A DNA stretch of 64,000 nucleotides from Nocardiopsis sp. NRRL B-16309 (GCF_001279585.1 NZ_LGEC01000058.1:186001-250000); one strand, 5' to 3'; shown: positions 41,431 to 50,296, numbered from the stretch's first letter. A program made the numbers and translations. Notes: generated by a model not told the origin, from the sequence alone.

Positions 41431-42672
41431 TCAGCGGGAGAAGGCCAGCAGGCAGGCGGTGAACTCGTGCACGTGGTTGACCCCGCTCACCGGTCCGATC
41501 TCGCCCGCGGCGAAGAGCCCGGCGACCGCGTCCACGCCCAGGATGCGGCGGACCGCGAGCACGTCGTGGTCGGGGCCGGGGAACAGGGCGGAGCCGCGGC
41601 CGTTGCAGGAGAACAGCAGGCCCGCGCCGACACTCCGGTCGGTGCCGAAGGAGGCGAGTCTGCGCGCCAGGTCCTCGTCGGCCGTCCCGGCGTCGCGGAC
41701 CTGGAAGCGCACGGTCTGACCGACCTCGACCATGTCGCCGATGGTGAGCGCGCCGATCTCGGGATCGGCCCCGCTGAGCGACCGGATCAGGAAGTCGCCC
41801 TGTTCGTGGTGGTCGGCGTACTCGTCCATGGCGATGCCGATGTGCAGCCCCTGGGCGGCCAGCTCCCGGTCCTCCTCGGACAGTCCTTCGACCAGCTCCT
41901 CCAGCTTCTCGTAGGCGTTGGTGCCCGCCAGCTCGACGAGCAGGTTGCCCTCGGCCTTGGTCACGGTCATGCTCGGGCCGATCGGCCGGCACCCCTGGCT
42001 GACCACGGTGCCCAGCACGCCGTCGCCGCCCACCAGGACGCCGATCGCGCCGTTCTCCGCGACCTCGCCGTCGACGAAGAGGCGGACCGACTCCTCCCCG
42101 CGCAGCCCGTCGGCCATCCCGCCGACGACCGGCAGCCCGTGCAGCGCGTCGGTGGACTCGCGCACGAACGCCTGCGTGGGGAACTCGTAGGGGTTGGCGA
42201 GCAGGATGGCGGCCCGGTCGCGCGGGCCGGGCTCGCGCATGCCGACGACGGCCAGGTGGTCGCCCTCGATCACGGTGTCGAGCCGGAACGGGGTGATCTC
42301 CACGTCCGGCAGGCTGGCGCACCAGACGCTGACCGCGCCCTGGCCCTCCACACTCCGGCCGCCGCCGATCACGCCGGTCGAGCTGCACCCCAGGGTGACG
42401 GCGTCCCCGGCGAGCGCCATCACGCGCTTGCCCGCGAGCGTGACCTCCTCCGGGTCCGACCCGCACACGAAGAAGCACACCAGGTCGGCGCCGCCGCCCC
42501 CGGCCGCCGCCGCGCTCCCGTCCAACTGCTCCAGGGCCGCCATGACGGCGCGTTCGGCCGCGTTCACGAGGTCGGCCCCCGTCGTCAGTGCATCGCCGAA
42601 CCGTGCCACCTGCCGCCACCCCGCTTCCACCGACGCGTCGCGCCGGATCTCGGACTCCGCCGTCATCCCCAT
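41431..42672 (-). CDS. FIST-domain signal-sensing protein
   Basis: A 413-residue cytoplasmic protein with FIST N-terminal (about 45-250) and FIST C-terminal (about 255-400) domains. Visible blocks are LGCSSTGVIGGG, LLANPYEFPTQAF, GGMADG and GAGLLFSCNGRGS. FIST proteins bind small ligands, possibly amino acids, and are often found with signalling or proteolytic partners. This one is a stand-alone sensor, divergent from an AAA+/VWA pair. ATG 42672 has GGGAG upstream. Confidence 0.87.
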   Translation of the reverse strand: MGMTAESEIRRDASVEAGWRQVARFGDALTTGADLVNAAERAVMAALEQLDGSAAAAGGGGADLVCFFVCGSDPEEVTLAGKRVMALAGDAVTLGCSSTGVIGGGRSVEGQGAVSVWCASLPDVEITPFRLDTVIEGDHLAVVGMREPGPRDRAAILLANPYEFPTQAFVRESTDALHGLPVVGGMADGLRGEESVRLFVDGEVAENGAIGVLVGGDGVLGTVVSQGCRPIGPSMTVTKAEGNLLVELAGTNAYEKLEELVEGLSEEDRELAAQGLHIGIAMDEYADHHEQGDFLIRSLSGADPEIGALTIGDMVEVGQTVRFQVRDAGTADEDLARRLASFGTDRSVGAGLLFSCNGRGSALFPGPDHDVLAVRRILGVDAVAGLFAAGEIGPVSGVNHVHEFTACLLAFSR

Positions 42673-42866
42673 TCTTCCACTCCCGGGCCGAACCAGCCCT
42701 GCTCACGTCGACCTACCACCCGTCACCTCGGTGTCCGTCGCGCGAAGAGTGCGGGGCCACCGTCCCCGCCGGAGGGCCCCGGCACCCGCGTTACCCCTCC
42801 GGCCACCCGCCGTCGACCCGGCGTTCACTCCCGCGCACCGGCGGCGCCTGCGCGGCGGCCGGTACG

Positions 42867-42872
42867 TACACT
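42867..42872 (+). promoter_or_regulatory. -10 box implying a leaderless AAA+ mRNA
   Basis: TACACT ends six bases before the GTG at 42879, the usual spacing from -10 box to transcription start. The transcript would then begin at the start codon itself. No independent ribosome site is present. Confidence 0.4.
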
Positions 42873-42878
42873 GCGGGA

Positions 42879-44300
42879 GTGACCCACGACTCACCCCCGC
42901 CGACCGGTCTCCCCCACACCCTCGACGACCTGCGCGCGTCCGGCCACGTGCACCGGCCCGTCGCCGTGGAGGTGCGCGAGAACCTCCTGCGGCGCATGGG
43001 CTCCGGGCAGGCCCGCTTCCCGGGCGTGCACGGCTTCGACACCACCGTGCTCCCCCAGGTGGAACGGGCCCTGCTGGCGGGGCACGACATCGTGCTGCTG
43101 GGCGAGCGCGGCCAGGGCAAGAGCCGACTCATCCGCGCCGTCGCCGCCCTGCTCGACGAGTGGTCCCCCGCGGTGGACGGCTGCGCGATCAACGACCACC
43201 CCTACGCCCCGGTCTGTCCGGGCTGCCGGCGGCGTTCGGCGGCGGAGGGCGGCGCCCTCCCGGTGGTCTGGCGGCACCGGCGGGAGCGCTACGGCGAGAA
43301 GCTGGCCACGCCGGACACCGGTGTCGGCGAGCTGATCGGGGACGTGGACCCGGCACGGCTGGCGGAGGGGCGTTCGCTCGGCGACCCCGAGACCGTGCAC
43401 TACGGCCTGGTGCCGCGCGCCAACAGGGGCGTGTTCTGCGTGAACGAGCTGCCGGACCTGCCCGCGCGCGCCCAGGTGGCGCTGTTCAACGTGTTGGAGG
43501 AACGCGACCTCCAGATCCGCGGGTACACGCTGCGCCTGCCCCTGGACATCCTGGTGGTGGCGAGCGCCAACCCGGAGGACTACACGAACCGGGGGCGGAT
43601 CGTGACGCCGCTCAAGGACCGCTTCGGCGCCCAGGTGCGGACCCACTATCCGCCGGGGCTCGACGACGAACTGGCGCTGATCCGGCAGGAGGCGGACCTG
43701 CCGCCGGGCACGTGCGTGCCCTCGCACCTGCTGGAGGCCGTGGCGCGCTTCACCCGCCTGGTCCGGGCGAGCCGGAAGGTGGATCCCCGCTCCGGGGTCT
43801 CCGTGCGCTTCTCGGTGGCCGCCGCGGAGACCGTGGCCGCGTCCGCCCTGCGCCGGGCGGCCATGGTCGGCGAGGAGGTGCCCGTCGCCCGGGTGTGCGA
43901 CCTGCCCGCGGTGGTGGAGCCGCTGCTCGGCAAGGTCGAGTTCGACATCGCCGCCGAGGGCCGGGAGGCGGAGGTGCTGCACGCCCTGCTGCGCCGGGCG
44001 GTCGCGGAGGTCTTCCGCGAGCGGCTGGGCGAGGCGGACCTGTCACCGCTCGGCGACCGGTTCTCCGGCGGCGGCACGGTGGAGACCGGTGACCTGGTCG
44101 GAGCGGCGGAGCTGCTGCGCCGGGTCGGCGGGGTGCCGGGGCTGGCGGACATGATCTCCCGCGCGGCGCCCGAGGAGCGGGACGGCCCGCCGACCCCGGG
44201 GCTGGCGGCGGCGGTGGTGGAGTTCGCGCTAGAGGGGCTGTACCTGGAGCGGAGGCTGTCGAAGGACACCGTGCCCGACGGCGGCGTCTACCGCTTCTGA
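42879..44300 (+). CDS. MoxR/ChlI-type AAA+ ATPase
   Basis: A 473-residue ATPase related to the magnesium-chelatase I subunit and MoxR chaperones. It has Walker A GERGQGKS (75-82), a Walker B-like GVFCVNELPDL, sensor ASANPEDYTNRGR and arginine-finger region PLKDRFG. An inserted CPGC motif (about 110-115) and further basic residues may bind zinc. Such ATPases act with VWA-domain proteins to insert metals or activate complexes; the VWA gene downstream is the obvious partner. It is probably not true magnesium chelatase, since no tetrapyrrole genes are nearby. The GTG start appears leaderless. Confidence 0.85.
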   Translation: MTHDSPPPTGLPHTLDDLRASGHVHRPVAVEVRENLLRRMGSGQARFPGVHGFDTTVLPQVERALLAGHDIVLLGERGQGKSRLIRAVAALLDEWSPAVDGCAINDHPYAPVCPGCRRRSAAEGGALPVVWRHRRERYGEKLATPDTGVGELIGDVDPARLAEGRSLGDPETVHYGLVPRANRGVFCVNELPDLPARAQVALFNVLEERDLQIRGYTLRLPLDILVVASANPEDYTNRGRIVTPLKDRFGAQVRTHYPPGLDDELALIRQEADLPPGTCVPSHLLEAVARFTRLVRASRKVDPRSGVSVRFSVAAAETVAASALRRAAMVGEEVPVARVCDLPAVVEPLLGKVEFDIAAEGREAEVLHALLRRAVAEVFRERLGEADLSPLGDRFSGGGTVETGDLVGAAELLRRVGGVPGLADMISRAAPEERDGPPTPGLAAAVVEFALEGLYLERRLSKDTVPDGGVYRF

Positions 44301-44324
44301 CCTGCGGCGGCATGAAGACGGGCC

Positions 44325-44552
44325 CACCGCGCAGCGGGCACCCGGGGCGATGGTGGGCGACGGAAAGACAAGGGCCGCGGCCGGAGGCCGTCCGTTGAGG
44401 GCGGAAGCCCCCACCACCGCGCAGCGGACACACGGGGCGATGGCGGGTGACGGGAAGAATCAAAGCCGCGGCCGGAGGCCATCCGTTGAGGGTGGAAGCC
44501 CCCACCCTCCGCGCAGCGGACACACGGGGCGATGGTGGGCGACGGGAGGGCG
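44325..44552 (+). repeat. Three tandem copies of a ~90-base intergenic repeat
   Basis: Copies begin near 44325, 44414 and 44505; the shared GCGCAG landmark occurs at 44329, 44419 and 44511, giving periods of 90 and 92. The first two are complete and the third is truncated at about 48 bases. Each carries GCGCAGCGG, GGGGCGATGG and, in full copies, GGCCGGAGGCC and CCGTTGAGGG. The third copy supplies the GGGAGGG ribosome site of the VWA gene. Confidence 0.88.
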
Positions 44553-44553
44553 A

Positions 44554-45672
44554 GTGAGATTCCGATACCGGCGGTACACCGGCGGGCCCGACCCGTTGGC
44601 CGAGCCAGATCCGCCGACCGGCGCGGCACGGCGCGCCCTCGACGACCTCCGTGCCCTGGTGGCGGAGGCCGACACGGACTCCGACGCCGACCGCGCGGAA
44701 CTCGCGGCCCTGGAGGCGGCCCTGTCCCGCTACGGGGAGGGTGACCGGTCCGCGGCGGCCGAGATGGCCCCCTCCGACCTGCTCCGGCTGCTGGGACCCG
44801 AGGGCGAGGCGGCCCGGGCCCGGCTGGACTCGGGCGACCACGGCCTGAGCCCCCGCGAGCTGCGCCGCCTCGGCGACGCGGCGCTGCGCGAGATCGACCG
44901 GGGCCGGGGAACGCCCGGCGGGCACGCGGGACGCACCGGCACCGGTGGGACGGCCGGCGAACCGACCGGCGCGTTCCTGCCGCACGAGATCGCCGGGGAC
45001 CGGCCCCTGGACGCGGCCGCCACCGCGCGGGAGGCGGCCCTGCGCCGCGCCCGCGCCGACGGCCCCGCCCTGCTCCCCGAGGACCTGCGCGTCGCCGAGG
45101 CCGAACCGGAGTCCGCCGCGGCGGTGTCCCTGCTCATCGACCTGTCCCACTCGATGGTGACGCGGTCGCTGCACGAGGCCGCCACCCGGGCGGCCCTGGC
45201 CCTGCACGCCCTGGTCCGCACGCGCCACCCCCACGACCGGGTGCAGGTGGTCGGCTTCGGCGAGAGCGCCGCCGAGCTCACCCCCGCCGCACTGGTCGCG
45301 CACGACTGGCGCGGCGTGCCCGGCACCAACCTGCACCACGCCCTGCGCCTGGCCCGGGGCCACCTGCGGCGGCACCGCGGGCTCGCCCCCCGGATCCTGG
45401 TGGTCACCGACGGCGAGCCCACCGCCCACCTGGACGAGGACGGCGAAGCGCGGTTCGCCTGGCCGCCCACTCCGCGCACGGTCGAGGTGACCCTGGCCGA
45501 GCTCGACGCGGCGCTGCGCGAGGGCGCCGAGGCCACCTTCGTCCTGCTGGCCGACGATCCCCGGCTGCGCGCCTTCCGCGCCCTGGTCGAGCGCCGCCGG
45601 GGCGTGCGGGTCCTCGACGCCGACGCCGACCTCCTCGGCCCCCTGCTCCTGGACCGCTACCGGCGGCGCTGA
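44554..45672 (+). CDS. VWA-domain protein, partner of the AAA+ ATPase
   Basis: A 372-residue protein. An N-terminal helical region is followed by a von Willebrand factor A domain (about 190-372) with the metal-ion adhesion site DLSHSM near residue 196, a conserved GVPGTNLHHAL and VVTDGEPT. It resembles ChlD/CoxE-type partners of MoxR ATPases. GTG 44554 has GGGAGGG upstream, inside the repeat array. The long open frame upstream of it is only repeat sequence. It ends 6 bases from the convergent GntR gene. Confidence 0.86.
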   Translation: MRFRYRRYTGGPDPLAEPDPPTGAARRALDDLRALVAEADTDSDADRAELAALEAALSRYGEGDRSAAAEMAPSDLLRLLGPEGEAARARLDSGDHGLSPRELRRLGDAALREIDRGRGTPGGHAGRTGTGGTAGEPTGAFLPHEIAGDRPLDAAATAREAALRRARADGPALLPEDLRVAEAEPESAAAVSLLIDLSHSMVTRSLHEAATRAALALHALVRTRHPHDRVQVVGFGESAAELTPAALVAHDWRGVPGTNLHHALRLARGHLRRHRGLAPRILVVTDGEPTAHLDEDGEARFAWPPTPRTVEVTLAELDAALREGAEATFVLLADDPRLRAFRALVERRRGVRVLDADADLLGPLLLDRYRRR

Positions 45673-45678
45673 CCGGCG

Positions 45679-46491
45679 TCAGCGCTCGAAGATGTTGACG
45701 TCCGAGGCCATCAGCAGCAGTTCCTCGGGGGCGTCGCCGCCCGAGTACAGCAGCTGGTGCCGGTTGGCGGGCATGATCGTCTCGGTGAACCGCAGCGGGC
45801 GCTCGCCCTCGTGCGCCACGCGCTCCTGCACGAGCAGCGGGATGCCCGGGCCGAGGCCGAAGGAGTCGGCCTCGTCCTGGGACGGCATCCGCGCGCCCAC
45901 GATGTCCCAGTTCCAGTCCTCCCGGTAGCCGAGTTCGCGCAGCACCGCGCTGACCCCCTCGTCCAGGCGTTCGGGGGACATGAGTGCGGTGTTGTTGGCG
46001 ATGCTGAAGGGGAAGTAGGTGACCTGGGACTGCCAGAGGCCGCCCTCGACGAATCGGTCACACGAACGGATGACGACGAGCCCGCCGTAAGGACCGTTCT
46101 CGTCGGCGTCGAAGCGCAGCCGCTTGGCCACCTTCGGGCGCATGGTGTCCAGGCTGACCTTGATCTTCTCGTCGACCTGGTAGTAGCCCGCCTCGCGCAG
46201 GTGCGGCTGGTAGCCGGCCTCGAACCGCTCGGAGTCGCTGCCGCCCGAGATCGGCGTGGCCAGGTGGATGATGGGCTGGTGGTCGGCGGCGAAGGCGCCC
46301 CGGCCGGCCTGGATGGTGATGCGCCCCTCGTCCTGGAGGATGCGCATGCCGAGCCGCGCGGTGGCGCGGGAGACGTCGAAGCGCTCGGCGAGCTCCTCCT
46401 CACCCGGCAGGCGGTCGCCCGGCTGGTAGTCACCCCGCGTGAGTGCCTCGCGCAGGTGGTCGGCGACCACGGTCTTCCTCGACGTGCTCAT
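45679..46491 (-). CDS. GntR/UTRA transcriptional regulator A
   Basis: A 270-residue HutC-subfamily regulator. The winged helix (about 1-70) has LPGEEELAERFDVSRATARL and GRGAF, followed by a UTRA ligand domain (about 95-265). It lies 8 bases downstream of a second GntR gene on the same strand, so they are probably one transcript. The operator upstream of the pair probably serves both. The effector is unknown; the family senses sugars, sugar phosphates or histidine-related molecules. Confidence 0.88.
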   Translation of the reverse strand: MSTSRKTVVADHLREALTRGDYQPGDRLPGEEELAERFDVSRATARLGMRILQDEGRITIQAGRGAFAADHQPIIHLATPISGGSDSERFEAGYQPHLREAGYYQVDEKIKVSLDTMRPKVAKRLRFDADENGPYGGLVVIRSCDRFVEGGLWQSQVTYFPFSIANNTALMSPERLDEGVSAVLRELGYREDWNWDIVGARMPSQDEADSFGLGPGIPLLVQERVAHEGERPLRFTETIMPANRHQLLYSGGDAPEELLLMASDVNIFER

Positions 46492-46499
46492 GTGCTGGC

Positions 46500-47231
46500 T
46501 CAGTCCCGGTGGTAGGCCTTGAGGTTGCCGTGTTCGAACTGGTACCGGATGCTGTGCCCGGCGTACACAGTGTGCACCAGTCTGATCGGGCGCTCTTCGG
46601 AGTAGTCGGTGCGATGGACGTCCAGAACCGGGACTCCTGGGGGGAGTTCGAGCTGTGACGTCTCCTGTGGCGTGGGCATACGTGTTTCCAGCTCGTCCAC
46701 GTAGCCGACCTGCCGGTGGCCGTGTTCGAGCAGCACCACCAGGGCGCTCTCGACGTCCTCGGGCAGCATGAGCGGCGTGCCCTGGACGAGTTCCATGGGG
46801 TAGTACGCCGAACTGATGGAGCCGGACTGCTCGCCGGAGAACCGGTACATCCGGCGCACGACGGTCATGTCGCCCTCGGGCACGCGCAGTCGGCTGGCGA
46901 TGTCCGGCGTGGCGCTCAGGAGCTGGAGCTCCTCCAGCGTCTGGCCGGACAGCGCCGACTCGTTGAGCCCGTCGGCTCCGCCCTTGGTCCGGGTGGCGTA
47001 GAAGGTCTCCGGCACGACGTCCTGGACGAAGTGGCCGCGGCCCGGCCTGCTGAGGATGAGGCCCTGGTTGCGCAGCATGCCGAGCGCGAGCCTGATGGTG
47101 TTGCGGGACGCGTCGAAGCGCTCTTCCAGCTGCTTCTCCGACGGCAGCTGACCGCCCAACGGCAGGCTTCCCTCCTGGATCTCCCGCCTCAGCGCCCGAG
47201 CGATCTGTCGATATCTACTTTCTGCCCGCAT
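46500..47231 (-). CDS. GntR/UTRA transcriptional regulator B
   Basis: A 243-residue HutC-type regulator: winged helix (about 1-72, with LPSEKQLEERFDASRNTIRL and RPGRGHFV) and a UTRA domain (about 85-240). It is the upstream gene of the tandem pair and only modestly similar to regulator A, so the pair is not a recent duplication. Its leader carries two overlapping inverted repeats that fit autoregulation. Neighbouring genes give no clue to a regulon. Confidence 0.88.
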   Translation of the reverse strand: MRAESRYRQIARALRREIQEGSLPLGGQLPSEKQLEERFDASRNTIRLALGMLRNQGLILSRPGRGHFVQDVVPETFYATRTKGGADGLNESALSGQTLEELQLLSATPDIASRLRVPEGDMTVVRRMYRFSGEQSGSISSAYYPMELVQGTPLMLPEDVESALVVLLEHGHRQVGYVDELETRMPTPQETSQLELPPGVPVLDVHRTDYSEERPIRLVHTVYAGHSIRYQFEHGNLKAYHRD

Positions 47232-47268
47232 AAGTCAGCCCTCGGGGGGTATCAGTGGGTCAGGTCAA

Positions 47269-47309
47269 CTTGTACCAACAAGGTGAGCGGTACACCAGCC
47301 GAACAAGTC
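47269..47309. promoter_or_regulatory. Operator cluster upstream of the GntR pair
   Basis: CTTGT-N4-ACAAG (47269-47282) is a perfect inverted repeat. TGTACC-N12-GGTACA (47271-47294) overlaps it, and a third half-site ACAAGT lies at 47304-47309. They sit 38-78 bases before the regulator B start, the typical place for a GntR autoregulatory operator. Confidence 0.5.
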
Positions 47310-47533
47310 CATCCGGTTCTCCTAGGCCCATCTTAGGTGAAGGCCACACTCAGTACACGGCAGAGCAGCCGGAAGGACACCTGGAAAGGGGAAGATCACA
47401 GCACAGCCCGATCCGACCGACGGATCTCCGCCCACCACCGACGGAAAACAGACGTGCCGACACGGACAGACCCGCCCCGTACCACCGGGGGGCGGACGAC
47501 GAACTGACCACCCCCGAACCGAAGGTGACCCCT

Positions 47534-47809
47534 ATGATCCCCGTCTTCATCGCATTCATCGGTCTCGTGCTCCTGGGGCTGGCCGCGGGGTTCTTCCTCG
47601 CCATCTCCATCGGCATCCGCCGCCAGGACAACCGCGGGCGCTACCGCTCCCTCCGCGAGGAGGACGACAACAGTGCCCTCTCCCGCACCGGCAGCCTCGT
47701 CGTCGGCCTGCGCTTCGCCAACGGCACCGCCACCGAGCGCCGTGACCGCACCCCCGGCCCGGCCGGTACGCGGGACCCCCTCCAGGAGCGCACTCCCTCC
47801 GCGGTCTGA
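47534..47809 (+). CDS. Small membrane protein of unknown function
   Basis: A 91-residue protein beginning MIPVFIAFIGLVLLG with one strong transmembrane helix (about 2-26), then a basic, polar cytoplasmic tail with many Arg, Thr and Pro. ATG 47534 is chosen because AAGGTGA precedes it and because the in-frame sequence upstream reads as non-coding. It is divergent from the GntR pair and could belong to its regulon. No family recognised. Confidence 0.55.
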   Translation: MIPVFIAFIGLVLLGLAAGFFLAISIGIRRQDNRGRYRSLREEDDNSALSRTGSLVVGLRFANGTATERRDRTPGPAGTRDPLQERTPSAV

Positions 47810-47944
47810 CCCCCCGCGACAGCTCCCGCACCACGAAGGACATGCCGTGAAGGGCCCGGCAGAGCGGCCGGGGCACCCTCACGGCCAGGCCGCGCGGGCG
47901 CGCACCGACCGGCTCGGCCCCTCCCGACGGCCCCCGGGCCGCGC

Positions 47945-49090
47945 TCAGCCCTCCAGCGCCCCCAGCAGGTCCGCCACCAGGTCGTCACCCGACTCGATGC
48001 CCACGGAGATCCGCACCAGATCGGCCGGGACCTCCAGCGGGGAACCCGCGGTCGACGCGTGCGTCATCCGCCCGGGATGCTCGATCAGGGACTCCACCCC
48101 GCCCAGGGACTCGCCCAGCGTGAAGACCTCGGTCCGCTCGCACAGCGCCAGCGCCGCCTTCTCCCCGTCGCGCAGAGCGAACGAGACCATGCCCCCGAAG
48201 GCGCGCATCTGCCGTTCGGCGACCTTGTGCCCCGGATGCGCGTCCAGCCCGGGGTAGTACACGCGCCGCACCGCCGGGTGGTCCACCAGTGCGGCCACGA
48301 CCCGCTCGGCGTTGGCACTGTGCCGGTCCATCCGCACCCCCAGGGTCTTGACCCCGCGCAGGGTCAGCCAGGAGTCGAAGGGTCCCGGAACGGCGCCCAT
48401 CGTGTTCTGGTGGAAGGCCAGCCGCTCGCCGAGCTCGGCGTCGGCCACCACCAGCGCGCCCCCGACCACGTCGGAGTGCCCGCCCAGGTACTTCGTGGTG
48501 GAGTGCACCACCACGTCCGCGCCCAGGGCCAGCGGCCGCTGGAGGTAGGGCGAGGCGAAGGTGTTGTCCACGACGTGCAGGGCACCGGCGTCGTGGGCGA
48601 TGGCCGCGACGGCCTCGATGTCGGTGATGTTGAGCAGGGGGTTGGTGGGGGTCTCGGTCCACACCGCCCTGGTCTCTGGGCGCACCGCCGCGCGCACGGC
48701 CTCCGGGTCGCTCTGGTCGACCGCGTCCCAGGTCACGCCCCAGCGCTCGACCACCGTGGAGATCAGGCGGAACGTGCCCCCGTAGGCGTCGCCGGGGATG
48801 ATGACGTGGTCGCCCGGCGACAGGATGGTGCGCAGCAGGGTGTCCTCGGCCGCCATGCCGGAGGCGAAGGCGAGCCCGCGCGAGCCCTCCTCGAGGGCGG
48901 CCAGGCACTCCTCCAGCGCGGCGCGCGTGGGGTTGCCGGTGCGCGAGTACTCGTACCCCTGGCGCAGACCGCCCACGCCGTCCTGCGCGTAGGTGCTCGT
49001 CTGGTAGATCGGTACCACCACGGCCCCGGTGCCGGTGTCCGGTTCCTGGCCCGCGTGGATGGCCAGCGTTTCAAACCCGTCGAACGTCAT
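47945..49090 (-). CDS. metB: Cystathionine gamma-synthase/gamma-lyase
   Basis: A 381-residue PLP enzyme of the Cys/Met metabolism family. The PLP lysine is Lys200 in HSTTKYLGGHSD; YSRTGNPTR and FASGMAAEDT bind cofactor phosphate. It either joins O-acyl-homoserine with cysteine or cleaves cystathionine to cysteine. With a cystathionine beta-synthase gene 1.2 kb away, reverse transsulfuration from homocysteine to cysteine is complete, so lyase activity is at least as likely. Context matches Rv1079. Confidence 0.93.
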   Translation of the reverse strand: MTFDGFETLAIHAGQEPDTGTGAVVVPIYQTSTYAQDGVGGLRQGYEYSRTGNPTRAALEECLAALEEGSRGLAFASGMAAEDTLLRTILSPGDHVIIPGDAYGGTFRLISTVVERWGVTWDAVDQSDPEAVRAAVRPETRAVWTETPTNPLLNITDIEAVAAIAHDAGALHVVDNTFASPYLQRPLALGADVVVHSTTKYLGGHSDVVGGALVVADAELGERLAFHQNTMGAVPGPFDSWLTLRGVKTLGVRMDRHSANAERVVAALVDHPAVRRVYYPGLDAHPGHKVAERQMRAFGGMVSFALRDGEKAALALCERTEVFTLGESLGGVESLIEHPGRMTHASTAGSPLEVPADLVRISVGIESGDDLVADLLGALEG

Positions 49091-49163
49091 GCCGCCACAA
49101 TAGTGGCCAGGACTCCCCCGAACCCCTGCTTCACCTGCACGGTGTCGCTCGGGTGCCCGCTCC

Positions 49164-49257
49164 CGGCACCGGGGCCCGCCACGGCCGGCGGCTCACGGGA
49201 GCCGAGGGCGCGCTTCCCCGACGGTGGCCTCTCGGCACCGGGGCCCGCCACGGCCGG
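49164..49257. repeat. Direct repeat between metB and the acetyltransferase gene
   Basis: A 25-base segment at 49164-49188 recurs identically at 49233-49257, 69 bases apart. Between them is a small hairpin GGCTC-ACGG-GAGCC (49190-49203). It fills the intergenic gap with no gene. Confidence 0.8.
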
Positions 49258-49263
49258 TGGCGG

Positions 49264-50004
49264 CTAGGCGGGCGGGAAGCGGGTGGCGGATCCCGGCTCG
49301 GGCGGCTCGGCGGGCGTGTCCGGGGTCGGGCCGGTGGCGGGCGTGGGGACACGCGTGGGCGTCCCCGTCTCGCGCATCGGCGGCTCCCATCCCAGCTCCG
49401 GGTCGTACTCGCGCACGACCTTGCCGGGCACGCCCGCGATGACGCTGTGGTCGGGGTACCGTCCGGGCCGCACCACGCTGCCGGCCGCGACGACGCAGTT
49501 GCGCCCCAGGTGCACGCCCGGCAGGATCACCGCGTTGGCTCCCACCCAGGTCCCGTCGCCGATGCTGACGGGGTCGTCCACCGGCCACTGAAGGCCGACG
49601 GGGATGTCGGTGTTGGTGTAGGAGTGGTTCTGGTCGGTGATGTACACGTAGGGGCCCGTGTAGACGTGGTCGCCGATGTCCACCGACTTGTGCGCGACGA
49701 TGTGGGATCCCCGGCCGATGGCGCAGCCGGAGCCGATCCGCACGACCGACCCCTCGCCCAGGTCGTAGTCGGGACCCATCCCGGCGGCGAGCGTCATGTC
49801 CGCGCCGAGCACGGTGTGCACGCCGATCTCGATCCACGGCTCGCCGTACAGGGTGGCCGTGGGGAAGGCGATCGCCGATCCCACGCCGAAGCGCGCGAAC
49901 CGCCGGGACGCCTTGGAGTCGGCACGGATTTCGGCGTTGCTCCGGGCGAACGACCAGACGGAGCGGATGATCCAGGACAACAGCCGCGACACGCGTGCTC
50001 CCAT
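49264..50004 (-). CDS. Left-handed beta-helix acyltransferase
   Basis: A 246-residue hexapeptide-repeat transferase of the maltose/xenobiotic acetyltransferase type. Coils run from about residue 60 to 200, with blocks such as IGDHVYTGPYVYITDQNHSY, IGDGTWVGANAVILPGV and GSVVRPGRYPDHSVIAGVPG. The histidine in DQNHSY is in the usual catalytic place. The acceptor is unknown. A 40-residue Pro/Thr-rich tail is not part of the fold. Between metB and cbs it could be a serine-type acetyltransferase, but its motifs fit the O-acetyl sugar type better. Confidence 0.85.
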   Translation of the reverse strand: MGARVSRLLSWIIRSVWSFARSNAEIRADSKASRRFARFGVGSAIAFPTATLYGEPWIEIGVHTVLGADMTLAAGMGPDYDLGEGSVVRIGSGCAIGRGSHIVAHKSVDIGDHVYTGPYVYITDQNHSYTNTDIPVGLQWPVDDPVSIGDGTWVGANAVILPGVHLGRNCVVAAGSVVRPGRYPDHSVIAGVPGKVVREYDPELGWEPPMRETGTPTRVPTPATGPTPDTPAEPPEPGSATRFPPA

Positions 50005-50005
50005 T

Positions 50006-50026
50006 TATTACCTGCCAGTAATACTG
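50006..50026. promoter_or_regulatory. Overlapping inverted repeats in the acetyltransferase leader
   Basis: TATTAC-N6-GTAATA (50006-50023) and the 11-base palindrome CAGTA-A-TACTG (50016-50026) overlap in an AT-rich patch just before the ATG at 50004. They could bind a regulator or cover the ribosome site. The remaining ~270 bases up to cbs hold no gene. Confidence 0.35.
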
Positions 50027-50296
50027 TCGCGAACATTAGCAGTGTCCGAGTATGCGTTGTCCGTCAAGGTCTGTCCGCACCGCCCCCGGGTTCGCCCAGG
50101 CAGGAGCCGCGCGCACGGCGGGACACCGCTCGGGCGGGCCGCGCGAGCGGAGCACATCGCGCAGGTGGGACCACCCCGCAAGTGCGACCGCTGTGCACGG
50201 GAGCCGGGCGCGCGGGCGGCGCCCCGCGGGGCCCGTGCGCGGCGGGGCGATCCTTCCGGGTGCGGGGCCCGTCCGCGGCCCCGCACCCGTGACGCC

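Noticed and set aside
44350..44553. N-terminal extension of the VWA protein to ATG 44350
   Set aside because: The extension is only translated repeat sequence. A better ribosome site lies at the GTG 44554.
42879..45672. True magnesium chelatase (ChlI/ChlD)
   Set aside because: No tetrapyrrole synthesis genes nearby, no ChlH, and the VWA protein lacks the AAA part of ChlD. A MoxR-type function is more likely.
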